Shown: positions 44,391 to 53,449 of the stretch, in pieces
Numbering within the stretch: the first letter of the stretch is position 1
Layout of the letters: each line of letters begins with the position of its first letter
NCBI GenBank assembly: GCA_947504115.1
Contig: CANNGH010000006.1
Location: 215,703-279,702, forward strand
From: an uncultured Sedimentitalea sp.
Lineage (GTDB): Bacteria; Pseudomonadota; Alphaproteobacteria; Rhodobacterales; Rhodobacteraceae
DNA: 64,000 bases
Direction: 5' to 3'
Notes under the pieces: generated by a model
What the model was told of the DNA's origin: nothing
The model's database searches: none
Seen by the model: only the letters and a program-made list of their open reading frames with translations
Translations under genes and position numbers: made by a program

Positions 44391-45992
44391 TCAATTATCC
44401 AAGGCGATACGCTGCGTGAAAATCGCATGATCGGCCCCCCGGTGCAACGCCGCCAGAATTGCCGTTTCGGGCAAGGCCGCGCGCAGATTGGCCAGAACGC
44501 GCCCTGCCATGGCCGGATCCAGCCCCTCGGTCGGTTCGTCCAGCAGCAGCAGGCGCGGCTTGCGCAGGATCGCGCGGGCAAGGGCAAGGCGGCGCGCCTG
44601 TCCGCCCGACAGCCCCGCCCCGCCTTCGCCCAGATGCAGGTCGAGCCCGCCGCGTTCGGCCAGTTCGTCGCCGAGGGCGACAACCTTCAGCGCGGCCTCG
44701 CATTCGGCGTCGCCGCGCGCTCCCGACAGCGCCAGATTGTCGCGCACCGTGCCCGCGATCAGCGCGCTGCGCTGGGGCAGCATCGCCATCGTCCGCCGCA
44801 GCGCGGTTTCGTCCCAGTCATCGGGACCGACGCCCAGAATGGCGATGGTGTTCTCCGGGTCCGGCTCCAACCCGGCGATTTGCATCAGCAGCGTGGTCTT
44901 GCCTGCACCGCTGGGACCGGTCAGGGCCGCCGCCTCTCCCCCTTTCAGGGTCAGCGCGATCCGCGCGGTAGCCACCTGCAGGATCGGCGCGGCCGGATCG
45001 GGCGCGGCCAGTCGCGGCGGTGTCGAGTGCGGCGGCGTTTCCATCACACGTTCGGCAGCGCCGCGCATGCGGCCAAGTTCGGCAAATCCGCGCCGCAACG
45101 GCGCCAGCGTTTCCCCCAGCGCCAGCGCGACGAAGACGCCGATGGCGCCGCGCGCCGGATCCAGCCCGCTTTCGATCAGCCCTGCCCCGACCACCAGCGC
45201 TGCCGCGACAGCCAGCGCGATGGTCAGCGACAGGCCGAAATCCGTGCGCCGCTCGAACCGGTCCAGCCGCGTCGCGGCCTCCTGCGCGGCGCTGTCGGTG
45301 GCGACCAAGGCATCCTCGCGCGCGGCCAATCCACCGGTGACGATCAGCGACACCCGGTCGCGGATCATCGCGATGACGCCGCGCCGCAGATCCTGCTCCA
45401 GCGCCTCGGCCCGGCGCGAGGGATCCCGCCCGGCGCGCGCCAGTGCCGCGAGGATGGGCAGCGAGGGCAGAAGATAGGCCGCCAATAGCGCGACCGCGAG
45501 CGGCCAGCCGACCAGCAGGCCCAGGGCGACGAACACCAGAAGATGCGTCACAAGGCCCGCCGTCACCGGCAGCACAAGGCGCAACACCAGCCCGTCCAGC
45601 GCATCCACATCCGACGTGATCCGGTTCAGCACCGTTTCCTGCCGCAGCCGCGCCAGCGCCCGCGCCCCCTGCCCGCCCTGGCGGCGCAGCAGATCGACGC
45701 GCAGCGCCGCCAGCGCGCGCAAGGTCGCATCATGGGTCAACACACGTTCCCCGTACCGCGCGGCGGTGCGCCCCAGCGCCAGAAACCGCACACCGGCAGA
45801 AGGGCGGAACACATCGAACGCGATGCCGATGCCCGCCAGCCCGGCCAACCCGGTCGCGGTGATGAACCAGCCCGACAGGCCCAGCAGCGCCGCGCCCATC
45901 AGCAACACGATCACCGACAGCGCGGCGCCGCGAGTCATTGCCCAGGGGGACGCGCCCAGCAACAGGCGCAGGGTCTGCCAGAGCGGCCTCAT
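44391..45992 (-). CDS. cydC: Thiol reductant ABC exporter subunit CydC
   Basis: Half of the CydDC heterodimeric exporter of cysteine and glutathione, needed to assemble cytochrome bd. 533 aa: a six-helix transmembrane domain up to about residue 330, then an ATPase with Walker A GPSGAGKTT, signature LSGGQARRLALARAIL, Walker B LLLLDEPTEGLD and the H-loop His in AALHRG. The start ATG 45992 overlaps the cydD stop (ATGA). Located directly upstream of cydA, 105 nt away, in the order cydD-cydC-cydA-cydB-cydX. Confidence 0.93.
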   Translation of the reverse strand: MRPLWQTLRLLLGASPWAMTRGAALSVIVLLMGAALLGLSGWFITATGLAGLAGIGIAFDVFRPSAGVRFLALGRTAARYGERVLTHDATLRALAALRVDLLRRQGGQGARALARLRQETVLNRITSDVDALDGLVLRLVLPVTAGLVTHLLVFVALGLLVGWPLAVALLAAYLLPSLPILAALARAGRDPSRRAEALEQDLRRGVIAMIRDRVSLIVTGGLAAREDALVATDSAAQEAATRLDRFERRTDFGLSLTIALAVAAALVVGAGLIESGLDPARGAIGVFVALALGETLAPLRRGFAELGRMRGAAERVMETPPHSTPPRLAAPDPAAPILQVATARIALTLKGGEAAALTGPSGAGKTTLLMQIAGLEPDPENTIAILGVGPDDWDETALRRTMAMLPQRSALIAGTVRDNLALSGARGDAECEAALKVVALGDELAERGGLDLHLGEGGAGLSGGQARRLALARAILRKPRLLLLDEPTEGLDPAMAGRVLANLRAALPETAILAALHRGADHAIFTQRIALDN

Positions 45993-47656
45993 CGGGGCAC
46001 CTCGATTTCGCGGTCCATGGCGGCGATCAGGTTCGGGTCATGGGTGGCGACGATCATCGTCTTGCCTTGCGCCTTCAGCGCCGCCAGCGCCGCGATCACC
46101 TGCGCCGCCGTTCGCGGGTCGAGATCGGCCGTCGGCTCGTCCGCCAGCAGCAGATCGCCCCCGGCCATCACCGCACGCGCGATCATCAGGCGCCGCGCCT
46201 CGCCACCCGACACGCCGCCGCCGGACTCGCCCAGCCGCGTTTGCAGCCCGTCGGGCAGGCGCTCGACGATATGGCGCGCGGCGGCCAGATCGAGCGCCGG
46301 CCACGGGTCGTTCCCGGTCGCGCGGGGATCGAGGAACTCGGCCAGGGTCAGATCGGCGAAATGCACCGCCTGCGGGATCATCGCCAGCCGGGCCCGCCAG
46401 GCATCGGCGGTGGTGCCGTTCAGCACCTCTCCGCAGACATGGATCGCGCCCGATTGCAGCGGCAACAACGCGGCAATCGCTGCGAGCGCGGTAGATTTTC
46501 CCGCGCCGCTTGGGCCGCTGACCGCCACCGCCTCGCCCGCGCGCAGCGTCAGATCCGGCAGGCGCAGCGGCAAGCGTCCCGGCAGCGCGACAGCGGCCCT
46601 TTGCACCTCGACCCGCAGCGGCCCCGGCAACGGCGCGACCGCGCGCCCGGTGCCGAGCAATTCCAGCCGCGGCGCACGCTCCATCTCGTCAAGCTCAGAC
46701 AGCACCGACAGGCCCGAGGCCCGCTCATGCCAGGCGGCTGACAGATCGCGCATGGGCTGAAAGAATTCCGGCACGATCAGCAGCAGGAACAGCCCCGGCC
46801 CAAGGGTCAGCGGCGCGCCCCAGGTGCCGAACCGCAACTCGCCCAGCAGGGTGAAGCCGACGAACACGGCCACCATCGCCACCCCGATCGCGGCGAACAG
46901 CTCCAGCACGGTCGAGGACAGGAAGGCGATGCGCAGCACCGCCATGGTGCGGGCACGCAAGCCTTCGGCACGAGTGGCGAAATCATCCGCCGCGCGCGCC
47001 GACGCCCCCAGAAGGCGGATATCCAGACTGGCCGACAGGCGGTCCATCAACATGTCGTTCATGTCCGAAATCTCGTCCAGTTGCCGGCGCGAGGCGTCTT
47101 CGGCCGCCATGCCGACCAGCGCCATGAAAACCGGAATCAACGGCCCCGCCGCCAGCAGGATCAGCGCCACCGCCCATGAAAACCACAGCGCTAGCGCCAG
47201 ATAGAGCAGCGGCAGCACCGCGACCCGCGCCATCGCCACCCTATACCGGGTGATCCAGGGGCGCAGCAGCGGCAGTTTCTGCACCACCAGCGCGGCCACC
47301 GCCGCAGAGCCGACCGGAGCGCGCGCGCGTGCCTCACGTCGCAGCAGGGTCGCGCGTTCGCCTGAGATGACGGTTTCCGCGGCGCGAAACAGGATGCCAC
47401 CCGCGCGGTGCTCCAACAGGGCGCGCAGCAGCGCGGCGAGCAGGAACGCCCCCGCCCCGGCCAGCGTCTGCGTCAGCCCGACGCCACCGGTCGCCCAGCC
47501 CGAAACGATCCACGCCAGAATCGCGGCCTGAAACGGCCAGAGCGCCCCCGCCAGCACCGATAACGCCGAGGCCGTCCCCAAGGCACCGCCAACAGGGCCG
47601 AACAGCCGTGCCGAAATCGCACGTTGCCGCTGCTTCGTCTCGGTCTGCTGCGCCAT
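45989..47656 (-). CDS. cydD: Thiol reductant ABC exporter subunit CydD
   Basis: The partner of CydC, 555 aa. A transmembrane domain of six helices is followed by an ATPase with Walker A GPSGAGKST, Walker B LLLADEPTADLD and H-loop VATHDPNLI. The ABC signature reads VSGGEARRLMIARAV, so Val-Ser-Gly-Gly-Glu replaces the usual LSGGQ; CydD is known to be the partner with deviating features. AAGGA lies eight bases ahead of ATG 47656, and the longer open frame to 47959 crosses the acsA control region and is rejected. First gene of the cyd operon. Confidence 0.93.
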   Translation of the reverse strand: MAQQTETKQRQRAISARLFGPVGGALGTASALSVLAGALWPFQAAILAWIVSGWATGGVGLTQTLAGAGAFLLAALLRALLEHRAGGILFRAAETVISGERATLLRREARARAPVGSAAVAALVVQKLPLLRPWITRYRVAMARVAVLPLLYLALALWFSWAVALILLAAGPLIPVFMALVGMAAEDASRRQLDEISDMNDMLMDRLSASLDIRLLGASARAADDFATRAEGLRARTMAVLRIAFLSSTVLELFAAIGVAMVAVFVGFTLLGELRFGTWGAPLTLGPGLFLLLIVPEFFQPMRDLSAAWHERASGLSVLSELDEMERAPRLELLGTGRAVAPLPGPLRVEVQRAAVALPGRLPLRLPDLTLRAGEAVAVSGPSGAGKSTALAAIAALLPLQSGAIHVCGEVLNGTTADAWRARLAMIPQAVHFADLTLAEFLDPRATGNDPWPALDLAAARHIVERLPDGLQTRLGESGGGVSGGEARRLMIARAVMAGGDLLLADEPTADLDPRTAAQVIAALAALKAQGKTMIVATHDPNLIAAMDREIEVPR

Positions 47657-48058
47657 GCGAAAGTCCTTTGCCTGCGGCCACGTCATCGCGTCCCGGCCCG
47701 ATTGTTTCAAGCCCGCCCGGTCAGCGGGGCGCGGGCGAAACAAAATGTCACACCGGAGCGCCGGAACGAAATTGACGTTACGGCAGGAAAACGGAACACG
47801 GGTTTCCGCAGGAATCGGATCAATTGCAATCCGTAAATGGTTGTCTGGAAAAGTAAAACCATTCTCGAAAGCCTGCGTGCCTTCAGCCGCGCCGATGGAT
47901 CGCAAGGACGTCGCCCGAGTGTGCGGAATTTCCCGGCTGGCCGGTTTTCTTCTTTTCAAAGCCGGGTATTATCGGCCAAATCGCACCGATCGGCGGGGCG
48001 GCACCCTCTTGCGTGTCGGTCGCAGACCGAACAATACTACCCCGAGGAGGAGTCCCGC
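47657..48058. other. 402-bp divergent control region of cydDCABX and acsA
   Basis: No gene is supported, although the acsA frame is open upstream to 47837. TATTAT at 47967-47972 is a possible acsA -10 with a poor -35; a small hairpin CGGTC-GCA-GACCG follows it. I looked for FnrL-type sites (TTGAT-N4-ATCAA) for the cyd operon and saw none. Confidence 0.45.
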
Positions 48059-50020
48059 ATGCCAGACACCACACATCCCGAGAGCAAGACATATCCGCCA
48101 GCCGACGACATCGTGAGCCACGCCCATGTGGACGCGAAACGATATCAGTCGATGTATGACGCCTCGATCCGCGACCCGGAAGGGTTCTGGCGCGAGCAGG
48201 CGCAGCGGCTGGACTGGATCAAACCGTTCTCGCGGGTGACGGATTCCAGCTTTGATCTGGGCAATGTGCATATCGACTGGTTCGGGGACGGCACGTTGAA
48301 CGTCGCGGTCAATTGCATCGACCGCCACCTTGCCACACGCGGCGATCAGACGGCGATCATCTTCGAACCCGACGATCCCGCGGACGAGGCGCAATACATC
48401 ACCTACAAGGAGTTGCACGAAAAGGTCTGCCGCATGGCCAACGTGCTGCTGAGCCAGGGCGTGATGCGCGGCGACCGGGTGGTGATCTATCTGCCGATGA
48501 TTCCCGAAGCCGCCTATGCGATGCTGGCCTGCGCGCGCATCGGTGCAGTGCATTCGGTGGTCTTTGCCGGGTTCTCGCCCGACGCGCTGGCCAACCGGAT
48601 CAACAATTGCGACGCCAAGGTTGTGATCACCGCCGACACCGCTCCACGCGGGGGGCGGCGCACGGCGCTGAAATCCAATACCGACGCAGCCCTGCTGCAT
48701 TGCTCGGACAAGGTGCGCTGTCTGGTGGTGAAACATACCGGCGATCAGACCACGTGGATCAGCGGGCGCGACGTCGATGTGAACGCGCTGATGGAGAGCG
48801 CCGCCCCCGATTGCCCGCCGCGCCCGATGGGGGCCGAAGATCCGCTCTTCGTGCTTTACACCTCGGGTTCGACGGGTCAGCCCAAGGGCGTCGTCCATTC
48901 CGGCGGCGGCTATCTGCTGTTCGCCGCGCTGACGCATGAGATCGTCTTCGACTACCATGACGGCGACGTCTACTGGTGCACCGCCGATGTCGGCTGGGTC
49001 ACCGGGCACAGCTATATCGTCTACGGCCCGCTGGCCAACGGCGGCACGACGCTGATGTTCGAGGGCGTGCCGACCTGGCCCGATGCGGGGCGGTTCTGGC
49101 AGATCTGCGAGAAGCACAAGGTCAACCAGTTCTACACCGCCCCCACCGCGATCCGCGCGCTGATCGGGTTCGGCAAAGACGCTGTCGAGAAACGCGACCT
49201 GTCCAGCTTGCGCATTCTCGGCACCGTGGGCGAGCCGATCAACCCCGAGGCCTGGAACTGGTATCACGATGTCGTCGGCAAGGGGAAACTGCCCATCGTC
49301 GATACCTGGTGGCAGACCGAGACGGGCGGTCACATGATGACCCCCCTGCCCGGTGCCCATGCCCTGAAACCCGGCGCGGCGATGAAGCCGTTCTTCGGCG
49401 TCCGCCCGGTGGTTCTCGACCCCCAATCGGGCGAGGAGATCGAAGGCAACGATGTCGAGGGCGTGCTTGCCATCAAGGGCAGCTGGCCGGGGCAGATGCG
49501 CACCGTCTGGGGCGATCACGACCGGTTCGAAAAGACCTATTTCGCCGACTACAAGGGCTATTACTTTTCCGGCGACGGCTGCCGGCGGGACGCCGACGGC
49601 GATTACTGGATCACCGGCCGCGTCGATGACGTGATCAACGTCTCGGGTCACCGCATGGGCACCGCCGAGGTCGAATCCGCGCTGGTAGCCCATTCCGCCG
49701 TGGCCGAGGCCGCCGTCGTCGGATACCCCCACGACATCAAGGGCCAAGGCATCTATTGCTATGTCACCCTGATGAACGACGTCGAGCCCAGCGACGATCT
49801 GGTCAAGGAATTGCGCCAATGGGTGCGCAACGAGATCGGCCCGATCGCATCGCCCGACGTGGTCCAGTGGGCGCCCGGCCTGCCCAAGACCCGTTCGGGC
49901 AAGATCATGCGCCGGATTCTGCGCAAGATCGCCGAGAACGATTGCGATTCTCTGGGCGACATATCGACCCTGGCGGACCCGTCCGTCGTGGATGACCTGA
50001 TCGCCAACCGCAAAGGATGA
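48059..50020 (+). CDS. acsA: Acetyl-CoA synthetase (AMP-forming)
   Basis: Activates acetate to acetyl-CoA with ATP. 653 aa, the normal length. Core motifs: [19 protein letters not shown] (P-loop), [11 protein letters not shown], the hinge and D in [21 protein letters not shown], and the acetylatable lysine in [15 protein letters not shown], which protein acetyltransferases use to switch the enzyme off in other bacteria. ATG 48059 has an excellent GAGGAGGAG site. The gene is followed directly by adk with overlapping stop/possible start codons. Confidence 0.96.
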   Translation: MPDTTHPESKTYPPADDIVSHAHVDAKRYQSMYDASIRDPEGFWREQAQRLDWIKPFSRVTDSSFDLGNVHIDWFGDGTLNVAVNCIDRHLATRGDQTAIIFEPDDPADEAQYITYKELHEKVCRMANVLLSQGVMRGDRVVIYLPMIPEAAYAMLACARIGAVHSVVFAGFSPDALANRINNCDAKVVITADTAPRGGRRTALKSNTDAALLHCSDKVRCLVVKHTGDQTTWISGRDVDVNALMESAAPDCPPRPMGAEDPLFVLYTSGSTGQPKGVVHSGGGYLLFAALTHEIVFDYHDGDVYWCTADVGWVTGHSYIVYGPLANGGTTLMFEGVPTWPDAGRFWQICEKHKVNQFYTAPTAIRALIGFGKDAVEKRDLSSLRILGTVGEPINPEAWNWYHDVVGKGKLPIVDTWWQTETGGHMMTPLPGAHALKPGAAMKPFFGVRPVVLDPQSGEEIEGNDVEGVLAIKGSWPGQMRTVWGDHDRFEKTYFADYKGYYFSGDGCRRDADGDYWITGRVDDVINVSGHRMGTAEVESALVAHSAVAEAAVVGYPHDIKGQGIYCYVTLMNDVEPSDDLVKELRQWVRNEIGPIASPDVVQWAPGLPKTRSGKIMRRILRKIAENDCDSLGDISTLADPSVVDDLIANRKG

Positions 50021-50025
50021 CCCCG

Positions 50026-50709
50026 ATGGAAACCACCGTCACGACCACCCCCGCCGTTCTGATCCTGCTTGGCCCTCCGGGGGCCGGCAAGGGCACGCAG
50101 GCGCGTCTTCTGGAACAGGAATTCGGGCTGGTGCAACTGAGCACCGGCGACCTGCTGCGCGCCGCCGTCGCCGAGGGCACGGAAGCGGGCAAGCAGGCCA
50201 AGGCCGTGATGGAGGCGGGCAAACTGGTCAGCGACGACATCGTCATCGCCATCCTGCGCGATCGCGTGGCCCAGGCCGATTGCGCGCGCGGCGTGATACT
50301 GGACGGATTCCCGCGCACCACCGTGCAAGCCGAGGCGCTGGATACGATGCTCGCGGAAACCGGGCAGTCGGTCAACGCCGCGATCAGCCTCGCGGTCGAG
50401 GACGACGCCATGGTGCAGCGCATCTCGGGCCGCTTCACCTGCGCGAAGTGCGGCGAAGGCTATCACGACACGTTCAAGCCGCCGAAAACGCCGGGCGTGT
50501 GCGACAAATGCGGCAGCACCGAAATGACCCGCCGCGCCGACGACAACGCCGAGACCGTCGCCAGCCGCCTTGCGGCCTATCACGAACAGACCGAACCGCT
50601 GATCGCCTATTACGACGCGCGCGGTGTGCTGAGGACGGTGGATGCGATGCAGGGAATCGACAAGGTCGCCGACGAGATGGACGGCATCGTGCGCGACGTG
50701 ATGAAGTGA
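50026..50709 (+). CDS. adk: Adenylate kinase (zinc-type LID)
   Basis: Interconverts AMP, ADP and ATP; 227 aa. The P-loop is LLGPPGAGKGTQA, the AMP site LSTGDLLRAAV and LDGFPRT, and the LID domain carries four cysteines, CAKC and CDKC, forming a structural zinc site. ATG 50026 is preferred over ATG 50017, since AAGGA lies 8 nt before the former and touches the latter. Its position directly behind acsA makes metabolic sense, because acetate activation produces AMP that adenylate kinase must recycle; this link is inference. Confidence 0.93.
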   Translation: METTVTTTPAVLILLGPPGAGKGTQARLLEQEFGLVQLSTGDLLRAAVAEGTEAGKQAKAVMEAGKLVSDDIVIAILRDRVAQADCARGVILDGFPRTTVQAEALDTMLAETGQSVNAAISLAVEDDAMVQRISGRFTCAKCGEGYHDTFKPPKTPGVCDKCGSTEMTRRADDNAETVASRLAAYHEQTEPLIAYYDARGVLRTVDAMQGIDKVADEMDGIVRDVMK

Positions 50710-50752
50710 AACCCATGCTGGATCATGCCGCGATCCGCAATGTGTCATGAGT

Positions 50753-50788
50753 GTGGCGAACGTGTCTTCAGGATGACGCGTTCGCCAC
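50753..50788. terminator. Long hairpin downstream of adk
   Basis: Fourteen-base arms (GTGGCGAACGTGTC and GACGCGTTCGCCAC) pair with one mismatch around an eight-base loop, 44 nt past the adk stop. No T tract follows. A second perfect hairpin, CGTCCGCC with GGCGGACG, is at 50863-50883. Confidence 0.5.
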
Positions 50789-50974
50789 CCGCCACCAATG
50801 TTTTGGCGCGGGTATCGCGGCAGCATACCGTCGGCGTCGACACTTGCCAAAACGGGCAGCCGCGTCCGCCCGTATGGCGGACGGAAATCGGCCCGTGACT
50901 TCGCCGTCAGATTTTCGCGTTCATAGCGACAAGCCGATTGCCGATGCGCTCCATGCTGCGGCGATCGATGGGTC

Positions 50975-51466
50975 TCACCCCTTGCGCAGACCCGTCTCCA
51001 CCAGCATGCCACGCCGCTTGGCCTCGTAATAATAGCCGCGCGCATACCACTTGATGGCCGCGTCATGGCTGCCGTCGGCCAGAAGCCACGCCCCGCGCAG
51101 ATATTTTCCGGCATATTTCAGGTTGGTCTCGGCGTTCAGCAGATCGCGCGGCTGGCCATTAAACCCCATCGAACGGGCGGTGGCCGGCAGGATCTGCAGC
51201 AATCCGTAATAGGGACCGTTGCGCGCATGCGGGCGATGGGTGCTTTCGCGGATCGCCAGGCGATGCACCAAGGGGCGCGGCAATTCGTAAAGATCCGCGT
51301 ATTTGTTGATCAGCCGGCGCAGTTCCGGCGTCTCGTTGGGAAACAGCGCCGGCTCGTCCGGGCGCGGGGGCCGACGCTCGCGGCGGTTTCCTTCGGCAGC
51401 ACAGGCCGACACGAATAGGGGGGCGGCCACAAGGGCAAGGAAACGGCGGCGAGAGGGATGCGGCAT
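50975..51466 (-). CDS. Lytic transglycosylase-like lipoprotein
   Basis: A 163-aa SLT-domain protein that would cleave peptidoglycan glycan strands. The N-terminus is a lipoprotein signal (RRRFLALVAAPLFVSACAAEG, lipobox VSAC), so it is likely anchored in a membrane. The catalytic glutamate is in LAIRESTHRPHARN, followed by GPYYGLLQILPATARSMGF and NLKYAGKYLRGAW, in the usual order for the goose-type/Slt fold. ATG 51466 is chosen for the signal peptide; its ribosome site is poor and the frame is open to 51526. Confidence 0.83.
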   Translation of the reverse strand: MPHPSRRRFLALVAAPLFVSACAAEGNRRERRPPRPDEPALFPNETPELRRLINKYADLYELPRPLVHRLAIRESTHRPHARNGPYYGLLQILPATARSMGFNGQPRDLLNAETNLKYAGKYLRGAWLLADGSHDAAIKWYARGYYYEAKRRGMLVETGLRKG

Positions 51467-51569
51467 GGGTTCGACAATCCGGTTGTTGACGTGCGCGCAA
51501 ACTACATATTTGTCGCCACGTGACAACCAGTTAAGGTCACTTTGGGCGGCGGATCGCCGATCCGGCGCC

Positions 51570-52316
51570 TTATCCCAGCACTGCGCGTCCGCCCATCCAC
51601 AGCGCCATGCCCATCATCATCAGGTTTTCGGTCAGCGAAACGACCCCCAGCGGCACGTTGCTGTTGCCGCCCACGCAGGCGCATTTCAACTCGCGTTTGT
51701 CGATATAGACGGCCTTGAATACGCTGACCGCGCCGATCGTGCCGATGAACAGCGCCACCGGCGCGGCGATCCAGATCAGCGCCCCCGCGATCATCAGGAC
51801 ACCGGCCAATGCCTCGCCGAACGGATAGATGTAGCCATAACGCACCCAGCGCCGCGCCAGCAGGTCGTAGTTCAGGAACATGGTCGAGAAACTCTCCACA
51901 TCCTGCAACTTCTGCACCGCCAGCAGGGTCATGGCGATGGCGATGAACCACTCGAAGGTGCGTACCGCCAGCACTGTTCCCAGCGCCGCCCAGGCGACCG
52001 CCAGCGCCATCAGGAACGACACCGCAAAGATCGCGATGACGGGTTTGTAGCTGGTGTCGCCCTCTTCGGCCACCGACTTGCCGAACCATTCGCGCAACGC
52101 GTCATAGCCGCCGATGCGTTCGCCGCCGACATAGGTCTGGGGTGTGGTCTCGACGCCTTCCTTTTCCATGAAGGCGTCCGTCTCCTCGCGCGTGGTCAGG
52201 TGGTGGTCCTCGACCTCGTATCCGTTACGCTGGAGCAGATCCTTGGATTTCAGGCCGAACGGACACAGATGATCGGGCATTACCATGCGATAGAGTCGTG
52301 CGGCTTTCTCTGCCAT
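51570..52316 (-). CDS. Glutaredoxin-MauE/DoxX fusion membrane protein
   Basis: A 248-aa two-part protein. Residues 1-80 are a glutaredoxin-like thioredoxin fold with LCPFGLKSKDLL, where the second Cys of CPYC is replaced by Gly, plus TTPQTYVGGERIGGYDAL. Residues 90-248 contain four hydrophobic helices of the MauE/DoxX redox-associated family, with a conserved pair CACVGG before NVPLGVVSLTENLMM. MauE-type domains are thought to move electrons to periplasmic disulfide systems. A transmembrane thiol-relay is the natural hypothesis. AAGGAG precedes ATG 52316. It lies 61 nt after the iron operon's last gene and could be co-transcribed. Confidence 0.78.
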   Translation of the reverse strand: MAEKAARLYRMVMPDHLCPFGLKSKDLLQRNGYEVEDHHLTTREETDAFMEKEGVETTPQTYVGGERIGGYDALREWFGKSVAEEGDTSYKPVIAIFAVSFLMALAVAWAALGTVLAVRTFEWFIAIAMTLLAVQKLQDVESFSTMFLNYDLLARRWVRYGYIYPFGEALAGVLMIAGALIWIAAPVALFIGTIGAVSVFKAVYIDKRELKCACVGGNSNVPLGVVSLTENLMMMGMALWMGGRAVLG

Positions 52317-52377
52317 CGTGCAGTTCTCCTTTATGGAGAGAACAGCCCTCCCGCGCTGGAAGGTTCCCTGTTTTTTC

Positions 52378-53448
52378 CTAAAGGCGGATCAGATGGTTGT
52401 CCCACGCGCGCGGCCAGGCCTTGCGCGGGGTCAGTTCCGCTCCGATGGTCGAGATGCCGCCCAGCCCGTCAGTGGCGATGAACCCGCCCGGCGCCGCGCC
52501 CAGACCGCAGATGTCGGCGCGGCGATGCACCGTCAGGAAGTCTCCATCGGCGTCGAAGACATGCACCCGCCCGCCGCGCGGCGAACTGACCGCGACGCGC
52601 CCGGTGGCGGGATCCAGCGCGACAGAGCCCGCATAGCCCTGCATCGTGCGCTGCTCCGGCTCGGGCGCGGCGGCAAGGACTGGCACGCTCCCCCGCCGGT
52701 GCAGCCCCAGCAGCGGCACCGGATCGAGCGGGTCGCCCTGCCACTGCATCGCAAAGGCGACGGTGCCGTCTGCCCCGGCCACGAGATGCCGGATCGAGTT
52801 GCGGTGCAGGTCCGGAGCCAATTCGATGTGCTCCAGCACCTCGCCCTCCGCCGTCAGATAGCCCAGATTGGGGCGCATCGTGTCCAGGTTCAGCTTGTCG
52901 CGACCCCGGTCGGGATCGGTGCGGATGCCGCCATTGGCCACGACCAGCACGTCGCTGTCCGGCAGGCGCAGAATATCGTGCGGTCCGATCCCGCCCGACG
53001 CGATCTCGCCGATGCGGGTATAGTCCCGATCCCGCGACCAGAGGCCGATGCGCCCGGCGCCGTCCTCGATCCGGTTCTCGGTGGTGAACAGCGTCGCGCC
53101 ATCCGCCGAGAAACAGCCATGCCCGTAGAAATGCCGCCCCTGTGGCGCGTCGAGCCGGTGCAGCACGCGGCCCGAGACACAATCCAGCACCAGCGCGAAC
53201 CGCCCCGGGCGGCGGGCGAATGCGATGGCTTCGGGGGCGGTGGGGTGCGCGGCGGCGGCGTGGCCGCGCGCGGGCAGCCGAATGCGGAACCGTTCCTCGC
53301 CCGCGAGCGTCATGCCGTAAAGCGCGAACGACCCGTCCGCGTCCCGCGCCGCCGCCAGCCAGTCGGGACTGCCCGCATCGGCCCAGCCAAGGGCGGGGAA
53401 CGATCCGGCGGCCAGAACCGAGGCCAGGAAGGCGCGGCGCGTGGTCAT
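52378..53448 (-). CDS. DUF1513 beta-propeller protein, Tat-exported
   Basis: A 356-aa periplasmic protein. The N-terminus TTRRAFLASVLAAGSFPALG is a twin-arginine signal. The body is a seven-bladed-propeller-like repeat of strand pairs such as GCFSADGATLFTTENRIEDG and GGIGPHDILRLPDSDVLVVANG. DUF1513 proteins regularly travel with imelysin and DUF1111 proteins in iron-regulated operons, as here; biochemical function is unknown. One base separates it from the upstream imelysin stop, so it is the ninth gene of the operon. Confidence 0.83.
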   Translation of the reverse strand: MTTRRAFLASVLAAGSFPALGWADAGSPDWLAAARDADGSFALYGMTLAGEERFRIRLPARGHAAAAHPTAPEAIAFARRPGRFALVLDCVSGRVLHRLDAPQGRHFYGHGCFSADGATLFTTENRIEDGAGRIGLWSRDRDYTRIGEIASGGIGPHDILRLPDSDVLVVANGGIRTDPDRGRDKLNLDTMRPNLGYLTAEGEVLEHIELAPDLHRNSIRHLVAGADGTVAFAMQWQGDPLDPVPLLGLHRRGSVPVLAAAPEPEQRTMQGYAGSVALDPATGRVAVSSPRGGRVHVFDADGDFLTVHRRADICGLGAAPGGFIATDGLGGISTIGAELTPRKAWPRAWDNHLIRL

Positions 53449-53449
53449 G

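Noticed and set aside
47657..48058. FNR/FnrL box for the cyd operon
   Set aside because: No TTGAT-N4-ATCAA-like site was found; the nearest sequences (ATTGCAATTGATCC) do not have the right symmetry.
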